Below the pieces are notes generated by a model. It had not been told where the DNA came from, searched no databases, and saw nothing but the letters and a program-made list of their open reading frames with translations. Of a stretch of DNA of 64,000 nucleotides, positions 58,416 to 64,000 are shown one piece after another (the first letter of the stretch is position 1; each line of letters opens with the position of its first letter). The position numbers and the translations under genes are program-made. This stretch comes from Mycobacterium sp. OTB74. GTDB lineage: Bacteria > Actinomycetota > Actinomycetes > Mycobacteriales > Mycobacteriaceae. The stretch covers positions 94,525-158,524 of the forward strand of contig NZ_JARXVD010000015.1 in NCBI RefSeq assembly GCF_029892685.1, in the 5' to 3' direction.

Positions 58416-60023
58416 TCAGCTCTCCGAGACGGGGGCCACGTAGCGCAATGACCACGATGGCACCAGACCGGGCACGTATTCGGTGCCGTCCCAAGGGGTT
58501 CCGCAGATGTGCAGATATGCGTACGGCGTCCCGTCGAACATCACCCACGCGCCGGCATCTCGGACTGTGCTCGGCAGCCCGTCACGAACGGCGTCGTAGG
58601 GCCAGATGATCATCCAGTGCGGGCCGATCGGAATTGCCGGACTTGTCTTGTCGGTCGGGTCGGTATTGCTGTGTTGTGTTGCGCCGCAAAGCATGTAGAT
58701 GATGCCCGGAGCGGTATTGGTGGGTGCTGGCTTACCCGTCATGATGTCGGTCATCCACTGCAGCCCCATCGGGTCGGCACACATTGGCACATTCCCGATT
58801 TCGTTCTCGTTGCCCGGAAAGCACACCCAGTCGTTGGTGCCTTGACGCAACACCACAGTGCTTCCCTGGTGGTCCATTTCGACGACTGTGGCGTCTTTGG
58901 TGATCTGATACGGACCGGACGACATGGCGCGCGAAATCTTGGCGGCCAGGATCTGTTCATCCTTCGTGGCGGCTGGAGCCTGGCCATCGTGCAGCATGGT
59001 GATAGCGCTGTTGCTGTAGTTTCCGCGCGTGCCCGCGGGGTCGGTAGGAGCGGTCACCGCACTGGTGAGCACCGCGGGCTCGCCCCCGGAACCGGAAAAC
59101 CGTTCGTGCACATGCGATGTCGCCGTGTGATCGATCTGCAGACTGAGCAGTTCGGGCCGGTTGTAATGTCCTCGGGCATCCATGAACGCCTTGCGCTTAT
59201 CGATCAACTCGAAGTCCAAGTCGGCAATCACATACCCTTCCCCGGATCGGAGCGGCTCGCCGAGCGGTTCGCCCTGCGGCGAAATGATCGCCGTGAAGCA
59301 GCCACCGGACAGCGGACCAAGAGGGCCACCCGTGTCTGTCATCAACTGCGCCTGCTGATCACTGTCGAGCCATGCCGTCGCGCAGACCACGAACGCACCG
59401 GACTCCAGCGCGTGATTACGCACCTGCACCTCGGTCTGCCTGCTGAAGAGATCCCCGAAGATGGAGCCGGGAAACATCGCCGAATGAATCTGCTCACCAT
59501 CGGCGATCAACGCGTATCGCGCCAACGGGTTGTAATGCTCCCAGCAGGCCAGCTGACCGATGCGACCCACAGCGCTGTCCACCGCCCGCAGTCCACTGCC
59601 GTCGCCCTGCCCCCACACGATTCGCTCGTGATAAGTGGGAGTGATCTTTCGGCGACATTGGATCAAGGTTCCGTCGGAATCGAAGAGCAGTTGACTGTTG
59701 TACAGGGTGCCGCCGTCACGTTCATTCACCCCGATGGACACCACCATGCCCGCCCGCCGCGCCGCATCCCCGATCGCACGCGTCGCAGCCGACGGGACCG
59801 TGACCGACTGCTCGATCAACCGGGTCTGCTCGGCCAACATCTCATAGGGCCGCTGCACGAACGAGAAATACGGATAGTAGGGCACGACCGTTTCCGGGAA
59901 TGTCGCGAATTGCACTGCTTGGGTGGATAATTCGCCGATTTTGGCGACGACCTGTTCGACGGTGCCCTCGCGGCTGTACAACACCGGGCGCAGTTGAACA
60001 GCGGCGGCTCGGACAGTGGTCAT
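58416..60023 (-). CDS. Nitrilase with an extra C-terminal domain (fusion)
   Basis: A 535-residue protein in two parts. The N-terminal 320 or so residues are an aliphatic-nitrilase-like CN hydrolase with Glu in ATFPETVVPYYPYFSF, Lys in CRRKITPTYHERIVWGQGDG and Cys in IGQLACWEHYNPLARYALIA. The C-terminal 200 residues (AAKISRAMSSGPYQITKDAT to the end) form a domain with RQGTNDWVCFPGNENEIGNV, CADPMGLQWMTDIMTGKPAP and WVMFDGTPYAYLHICG that I know only as stand-alone exported proteins of unknown function. No frameshift separates the two. It converts nitriles to acids by family; the role of the second domain is unknown. Confidence 0.85.
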   Translation of the reverse strand: MTTVRAAAVQLRPVLYSREGTVEQVVAKIGELSTQAVQFATFPETVVPYYPYFSFVQRPYEMLAEQTRLIEQSVTVPSAATRAIGDAARRAGMVVSIGVNERDGGTLYNSQLLFDSDGTLIQCRRKITPTYHERIVWGQGDGSGLRAVDSAVGRIGQLACWEHYNPLARYALIADGEQIHSAMFPGSIFGDLFSRQTEVQVRNHALESGAFVVCATAWLDSDQQAQLMTDTGGPLGPLSGGCFTAIISPQGEPLGEPLRSGEGYVIADLDFELIDKRKAFMDARGHYNRPELLSLQIDHTATSHVHERFSGSGGEPAVLTSAVTAPTDPAGTRGNYSNSAITMLHDGQAPAATKDEQILAAKISRAMSSGPYQITKDATVVEMDHQGSTVVLRQGTNDWVCFPGNENEIGNVPMCADPMGLQWMTDIMTGKPAPTNTAPGIIYMLCGATQHSNTDPTDKTSPAIPIGPHWMIIWPYDAVRDGLPSTVRDAGAWVMFDGTPYAYLHICGTPWDGTEYVPGLVPSWSLRYVAPVSES

Positions 60024-60102
60024 GGCACCCCATCCCGTGATCGCGGACTCGATGCGAACAGTCTGTCCCCTGCGCGTCCCGACCGCGCAGTCTTTGCAGT
60101 AA

Positions 60103-60151
60103 CCGATCGGGGCGCAATTTTGACGGTTGTTGCGCGGGGCGAGCCGATCGG
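60103..60151. promoter_or_regulatory. Paired CCGATCGG palindromes upstream of the NTF2-like genes
   Basis: CCGATCGG occurs at 60103-60110 and 60144-60151, 41 bp apart (about four helical turns), in the 195-bp spacer between the nitrilase gene and the first NTF2-like gene. Both are followed by a GCG-containing sequence. They could be operators for an unlinked regulator; GC-rich palindromes of this size can also arise by chance. Confidence 0.3.
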
Positions 60152-60218
60152 CGCGATACTTGCTCGGTCATCGATCACCGGCGAGCGACCTCACCGGTCG
60201 AGCCAGGAAGGCGCCCGC

Positions 60219-60605
60219 GTGACGTACATGGGTGTGCCCTATTACCCGGAGTGGCTGGACAACCTGGCCGACGACGTCACGCTCGAAGCAGCGGCCATGG
60301 ACGGCACAGCGCACGGCGCCGAAGCTGTTCGGACCATCTTGTCGCTGGCCCGCGAACAATATGAGCACCAGGAATTCAACTACGCAGGGCCATGCGGCGA
60401 CAGCAGCTTCCTGGAGGACTACAGCAGCCGCGTCCGCGGTGTGCCCACGTTCGTCGTCGTCCTGGTCTCGTTCAATGACGCCGGACAGACCCAGCACGTC
60501 GTGGTCAACCACCGCCCGCGCAGCGCGATGCTGCAGTTCTCTCGCGTGATGCTGGAGAAGTTCGGCGGCACACCATATGAAAAGCATTGGCAGGGCACGC
60601 CTTAG
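60219..60605 (+). CDS. NTF2/SnoaL-like protein, first tandem copy
   Basis: A 128-residue protein from GTG 60219 (VTYMGVPYYPEWLDNLADDV), with AGGAAGG eight bases upstream. The alpha+beta cone pattern of NTF2-like proteins is visible: LREQ-like SLAREQYEHQEFNYAGPC, DSSFLEDYSSRVRGVPTFVV, and VVNHRPRSAMLQFSRVML. Such proteins bind or isomerise small molecules. It is closely related to the next gene and of identical length. A longer reading from 59994 is rejected as upstream codons are not similar to the paralogue. Confidence 0.8.
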   Translation: MTYMGVPYYPEWLDNLADDVTLEAAAMDGTAHGAEAVRTILSLAREQYEHQEFNYAGPCGDSSFLEDYSSRVRGVPTFVVVLVSFNDAGQTQHVVVNHRPRSAMLQFSRVMLEKFGGTPYEKHWQGTP

Positions 60606-60659
60606 CCACTGCGGTCGCCTTGACGAGATGCACGCCACCGCCAGAACGGAGAGCAGCGC

Positions 60660-61046
60660 ATGACGTACCTGGGAAAGCCCTATTACCCGGCGTGGCTGGA
60701 CAACCTGGCCGATGACGTCACCGGCGAGGGCGCCGCTTGGGACGGGGCGATCCAGGGCGCTGAGGCCGTACACCAGGTCGTCGTCACGGCCCGCGGCATC
60801 TATGAGTTCCAGGATTTCCACTACGCCGGTCCGTGCGGCGATTACGGATTCGTGGAGGACTACACCTCGGCGGTCCGCGGCGTGCCGCTGTACGTCAACG
60901 TCCTCGTCACCTTCGATGACGAAGGAAAAGCCAAGCGGCTCATCGTGAATCACCGTCCACGCAGCGCAGTACTGGAGTTGTCCCGCGCCATGCTCGAGGC
61001 GTTCGCCGGCACTCCCTTGGCCAAACACTGGGAAGGCACACCGTGA
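60660..61046 (+). CDS. NTF2/SnoaL-like protein, second tandem copy
   Basis: A 128-residue paralogue of the preceding gene: MTYLGKPYYPAWLDNLADDV, HYAGPCGDYGFVEDYTSAVR and VNHRPRSAVLELSRAMLEAF align end to end with the first copy, by eye more than half identical. It starts at ATG 60660 after a GGAGAGCAGC region and its TGA overlaps the NmrA gene start. The fold suggests a small-molecule-binding or isomerase role in the same pathway as the NmrA protein. Confidence 0.8.
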   Translation: MTYLGKPYYPAWLDNLADDVTGEGAAWDGAIQGAEAVHQVVVTARGIYEFQDFHYAGPCGDYGFVEDYTSAVRGVPLYVNVLVTFDDEGKAKRLIVNHRPRSAVLELSRAMLEAFAGTPLAKHWEGTP

Positions 61047-61954
61047 CAGATCCGCTCTATCTGGTGACCGGGGCCGGTGGCGGCGCCGGCGGGGTGAGCC
61101 GGTTGGTGATCGAGCAGTTGCGGCAGCGCGGCCACCGGGTACGCGCGTTGGTGCACCGCGACGACGCGCGAGCCGACCCGCTGCGCGCACTCGGCGCCGA
61201 GGTCGTCGTCGGCGACCTCACCGAGCCGCAAGACGTGGTCGACGCCCTAGCCGGCGTGGACCGGATGTTCTTCTCAATGGGGGTCTCACCGGATTACCTG
61301 TGCGCGACCGTCGTCGTCTGCGCTGCGGCGCTGGAATCCGGCCGCCTCGAGGTGATCGCGAACATGTCCCAGATGACGGTCTCGCAGATGACGCTCACCA
61401 GCGTGGGCGAGTCCCGTCAGCATCGGCTGCACTACCTCGCCGAGCAGGTGTTGAACTGGTCGGGGCTGCCGGTGGTACACATCAGGCCGACCACGTTCCT
61501 GGACAATCCGATGTTCACCTGGCTGGCCGCGGCGGGGCTGCGCGAGCGCAATGAACTGGTGCTTCCTTTCGGCACCGGCCGCACGTCGCCCATCGCCGCG
61601 AGCGACGTCGCCCGCACAGTCGCCGCGGTGCTGGCCGATCCCGCCGAACGCATCGGCAAGATCTACGAACTGACCGGCCCGGCCAGCCTCGACATCGACG
61701 GCCTGGCCGCCGAGTTCAGCCGAGGTCTAGGCCGACCGATACATGGCACCGACATCGCACAGGACCAATGGGTGCAGGACAAACTCAAGCCGCTGGGTCT
61801 GCCCCCGCACGTCGAGCAGCACATCGCCACCATGGCCCAGCTGCACCGCGCCGGCCGGTACGACCGTGCCACCGACGACGTCGAAAAGATCACCGGGCAA
61901 CCCGCGTGCAGCGTCGGCGACTACATCGCTGCGCATCCGGACCTGTTTTCTTAG
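61043..61954 (+). CDS. NmrA-like NAD(P)-binding protein
   Basis: A 303-residue atypical SDR from GTG 61043, overlapping the upstream stop. The dinucleotide motif is LYLVTGAGGGAGGVSRLVIE; AEVVVGDLTEPQDVVDALAG follows, then FFSMGVSPDYLC, and HIRPTTFLDNPMFTWLAAAG later. It lacks a clear YxxxK pair, as in NmrA/HSCARG sensors and NAD(P)H-quinone reductase-like proteins. Translational coupling to the NTF2-like gene suggests a joint role. Confidence 0.85.
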   Translation: MTDPLYLVTGAGGGAGGVSRLVIEQLRQRGHRVRALVHRDDARADPLRALGAEVVVGDLTEPQDVVDALAGVDRMFFSMGVSPDYLCATVVVCAAALESGRLEVIANMSQMTVSQMTLTSVGESRQHRLHYLAEQVLNWSGLPVVHIRPTTFLDNPMFTWLAAAGLRERNELVLPFGTGRTSPIAASDVARTVAAVLADPAERIGKIYELTGPASLDIDGLAAEFSRGLGRPIHGTDIAQDQWVQDKLKPLGLPPHVEQHIATMAQLHRAGRYDRATDDVEKITGQPACSVGDYIAAHPDLFS

Positions 61955-61964
61955 GTGCGGCCCC

Positions 61965-62039
61965 ATGACAACCATGGCGGACCCGCGCTTCATCGAGGTC
62001 GACGGCCTGCGGATCTCCGGCGGCTATCGCGCAGTCTGA
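61965..62039 (+). pseudogene. 24-codon remnant, perhaps N-terminus of an alpha/beta hydrolase
   Basis: ATG 61965 opens a short frame, MTTMADPRFIEVDGLRISGG and YRAV, ending TGA. FIEVDGLRI is the common first strand of alpha/beta hydrolases and related enzymes, but the rest is missing, so it looks like a truncated gene. It starts 10 bp after the NmrA stop. A tiny real peptide cannot be excluded. Confidence 0.3.
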
Positions 62040-62150
62040 TCAACACGTCGAAGGGCACCATATTCCGGACTCTCCCCAGGACACGCCGATGAACGTGCGC
62101 GGCCGGAAGTTGCTGTCCTAGACTGCCCTTCGATCGGGAGGAGTCGAAGG

Positions 62151-63872
62151 GTGCGGGCATACGCAGCGCCCAGCACCCAGAACTTGCGGGGCTGGCAGCG
62201 TCGAGCTTTGGTGCGGTATCTGACCGCCAAACCACGCGATTTCTTGGCAGTCGCGACCCCCGGCGCAGGTAAGACCACCTTCGCGCTGCGGATCGCCGGC
62301 GAGTTGCTGACAGAGCGCACCGTCGACCAGGTGGTCGTGGTGGTCCCAACCGAGCACCTCAAGATCCAGTGGGCCGAGGCGGCTGCCCGCGTCGGCATGG
62401 CCCTGGACCCCAAGTTCAGCAACACGACCGGACACACGTCCAGCGACTATCACGGCATCGTCGTCACCTACGCCCAGGTGGCCAACCACCCGACCAAGCA
62501 CCGGGTGCGCACCGAGAACCACAAAACGTTGGTGATATTCGACGAGATTCACCACGGCGGCGACGCGAAAAGCTGGGGCGAGGCCATCCGCGAGGCCTAT
62601 GAAGATGCCACCCGACGCCTCTGTCTGACCGGTACCCCGTTCCGCAGCGATGACAGCCCCATCCCCTTCGTCAACTACGAACCCGACGGCAGCGGCCACC
62701 AGCAGTCGGTAGCCGACCACACTTACGGCTACTCCGACGCGCTGGCTGACGGCGTGGTGCGCCCGGTGGTGTTCATGGCGTACTCCGGCGAGGCCCGGTG
62801 GCGCGACAGCGCCGGCGAGGAGCACGCGGCCCGCCTGGGTGAACCACTCAACGCCGAGCAGACGGCCCGGGCCTGGCGTACCGCGCTGAACCCTGAGGGC
62901 GAGTGGATGCCCGCGGTGATCGCGGCGGCCGACAAGCGCCTGGGCCAGTTGCGCCAACACATTCCGGATGCCGGCGGCATGATCATCGCCACCGACCAGA
63001 CCACCGCACGGGCCTACGCGAAGCTGCTGCACACGCACACCGGCGAAGAGCCCACAGTGGTGCTATCCGACGACCCGACCGCCTCGGATCGCATCTCGCA
63101 GTTCTCCCAGGGCAGCAGCCGCTGGCTGGTCGCGGTGCGCATGGTGTCCGAGGGCGTCGATGTGCCCCGGCTGGCCGTCGGGGTTTACGCCACCAGTGCG
63201 TCGACCCCGTTGTTCTTCGCGCAGGCCATCGGGCGCTTCGTGCGCCTGCGGCGGAAGGGCGAGACCGCCAGCATCTTCCTGCCGTCGGTACCGAACCTGC
63301 TGGAGCTGGCCAGTGAGCTGGAGCGGGAACGCAACCACGTGCTGGGCAAGCCGCACCGGGTGTCCGACGGGCTTGACGACGAACTGCTCGAGCAAGCCCA
63401 GAAAAAGGAAGACGAGAAGTCGGAGCTGGAGAACGGCTTCGAGATGATCGGGTCGGACGCCGAGCTGGACCAGGTGATCTTCGACGGCTCGTCGTTCGGC
63501 ACCGCGACGGAGGCCGGCAGTGACGAAGAAGCCGATTACCTGGGCATCCCCGGCCTGCTTGACCCGACCCAGATGCGCGACCTGCTCAGCCGCCGGCAGG
63601 ACGAGCAGCTGCAGAAGCGCAGCGCCAAGGCCGCCGCGAATCCGGGCGTCCCGGCGCCACCGATGACCACTCACGGCCAGTTGCGCGAGCTGCGCAAGGA
63701 GCTGAACCTGCTGGTGTCGGCATTCCACCACCGCACCGGCAAACCGCACGGCTGGATTCACAACGAGCTGCGGCGCCGCCACCCCGGACCACCCGTGGCC
63801 GCCGCCACCCGCGAACAGTTGCAGGACCGCATCGCCGCGATCCGGAGCATGCAGCGCGAGCTCGCCGGCTGA
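62151..63872 (+). CDS. Superfamily 2 DNA/RNA helicase
   Basis: A 573-residue helicase from GTG 62151, preceded by GGGAGGAG. Motifs are Q-like LRGWQRRALVRYL, Walker A ATPGAGKTTFALRIAG, Ia VVVVPTEHLKIQWAEAAARV, II IFDEIHHGGDAKSWG (DEIH), III LTGTPFRS, and VI QAIGRFVRLRR, with VSEGVDVPRLAVGVYATSAS before it. It belongs to the RecG/XPB-like SF2 branch; a Lys/Glu-rich coil and a C-terminal helical domain follow. Its process (repair, RNA or defence) is unknown. Gene order around it gives no clue. Confidence 0.88.
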   Translation: MRAYAAPSTQNLRGWQRRALVRYLTAKPRDFLAVATPGAGKTTFALRIAGELLTERTVDQVVVVVPTEHLKIQWAEAAARVGMALDPKFSNTTGHTSSDYHGIVVTYAQVANHPTKHRVRTENHKTLVIFDEIHHGGDAKSWGEAIREAYEDATRRLCLTGTPFRSDDSPIPFVNYEPDGSGHQQSVADHTYGYSDALADGVVRPVVFMAYSGEARWRDSAGEEHAARLGEPLNAEQTARAWRTALNPEGEWMPAVIAAADKRLGQLRQHIPDAGGMIIATDQTTARAYAKLLHTHTGEEPTVVLSDDPTASDRISQFSQGSSRWLVAVRMVSEGVDVPRLAVGVYATSASTPLFFAQAIGRFVRLRRKGETASIFLPSVPNLLELASELERERNHVLGKPHRVSDGLDDELLEQAQKKEDEKSELENGFEMIGSDAELDQVIFDGSSFGTATEAGSDEEADYLGIPGLLDPTQMRDLLSRRQDEQLQKRSAKAAANPGVPAPPMTTHGQLRELRKELNLLVSAFHHRTGKPHGWIHNELRRRHPGPPVAAATREQLQDRIAAIRSMQRELAG

Positions 63873-63910
63873 GGCCGCGAGTGTGAGGGCTGTGCGCGGA
63901 AAACCACGGC

Positions 63911-63934
63911 GGGTTCAAGGGATCGATGCAACAC
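63911..63934. mobile_element. Probable left end of an IS30-type insertion sequence
   Basis: GGGTTCAAGGGATCGATGCA (with ACAC following) lies 22 bp before the start of a transposase-like ORF and downstream of the helicase stop, where an inverted terminal repeat would be expected. The element runs off the right edge, so the matching right repeat and target duplication cannot be checked. Confidence 0.45.
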
Positions 63935-63955
63935 CCCTTCTGATTGAGGAGTGTT

Positions 63956-64000
63956 GTGGGTTCTCGACCGGGTTTGCGTGCGCGGATGCGGACGTTTTGG
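63956..64000 (+). CDS. Possible IS30-family transposase, first 15 codons
   Basis: GTG 63956 preceded by GAGGAG opens VGSRPGLRARMRTFW, cut by the window edge. Mycobacterial IS30-type transposases begin with a similar basic stretch leading into an N-terminal helix ending FW before the HTH. With 15 residues the call is by resemblance and location only. Confidence 0.45.
   Translation, partial: MGSRPGLRARMRTFW

Noticed and set aside
59994..60218. Longer N-terminus for the first NTF2-like protein
   Set aside because: The paralogue starts at the equivalent of GTG 60219 and an RBS lies just before it.

Overview
The window is mycobacterial chromosome. The DNA is GC-rich throughout. Gene order on the reverse strand follows, from memory, M. 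tuberculosis Rv0496 down to about Rv0457c (1-34.8 kb), then a scrambled interval, then Rv0443-like, groEL2 (Rv0440) and Rv0439c homologues (47.6-56 kb). Mycothiol synthesis (mshA), a mycolic-acid methyltransferase (umaA), HbhA, LprQ and type VII secretion (T7SS) substrates support Mycobacteriaceae. Accessory genes inserted into the conserved order suggest a non-tuberculous, probably environmental species.

Layout. 1-10.7 kb: Ppx fragment, a Cys-rich protein, RegX3-SenX3, phosphoglycerate mutase, YbjN, MshA, a ROK-type regulator, SDR, LprQ (L,D-transpeptidase) and MurB. 10.7-19.9 kb: small conserved genes, an inserted methyltransferase with a 24-bp tandem repeat, DeoC, HbhA, the Rv0474-like regulator, a DUF445 membrane protein, TetR and a PPK2-type polyphosphate kinase. 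20-25.9 kb: UmaA, FadB2, isocitrate lyase, acyl-ACP thioesterase and divergent RamB. 25.9-29.7 kb: an island between the Rv0465c and Rv0464c homologues holding two DUF4185 paralogues, one fused to a WxG helical T7SS domain and preceded by an EspC-like gene. 29.8-34.8 kb: CMD protein, Lpd, DUF779 protein and prolyl oligopeptidase. 34.8-40.9 kb: an ESX-associated locus without secretion machinery (EspK homologue, membrane-anchored protein, EspC-like protein, WXG100-type pair, membrane protein). 40.9-49.2 kb: second PPK2, aldehyde dehydrogenase, two paralogous secreted low-complexity proteins, PAP2, DinB, VOC and a Gly-rich winged-helix regulator. 49.4-56.8 kb: D-aminoacylase, PPOX-like protein, GroEL2 with two CIRCE operators, LLM oxidoreductase, TetR/SDR pair and polysaccharide deacetylase. 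57-64 kb: accessory metabolism (M24 peptidase, cupin, nitrilase with an extra C-terminal domain, tandem NTF2-like duplicates, NmrA), an SF2 helicase and what looks like the left end of an IS30-type element.

Themes. Phosphate/polyphosphate functions recur (Ppx, SenX3-RegX3, two PPK2 enzymes). Envelope functions recur (LprQ, MurB, UmaA, deacetylase, possible arabinan-active DUF4185 proteins). Acetate/fatty-acid metabolism is grouped (icl, fadB2, ramB, with a RamB-like motif upstream of icl). The strongest candidate for something undescribed is the WxG-DUF4185 fusion with its EspC-like partner, which would be a T7SS-exported carbohydrate-active enzyme. The EspK-centred orphan locus is second. 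No tRNA, rRNA or CRISPR array was recognised. All comparisons to named genes come from memory; no search was run.
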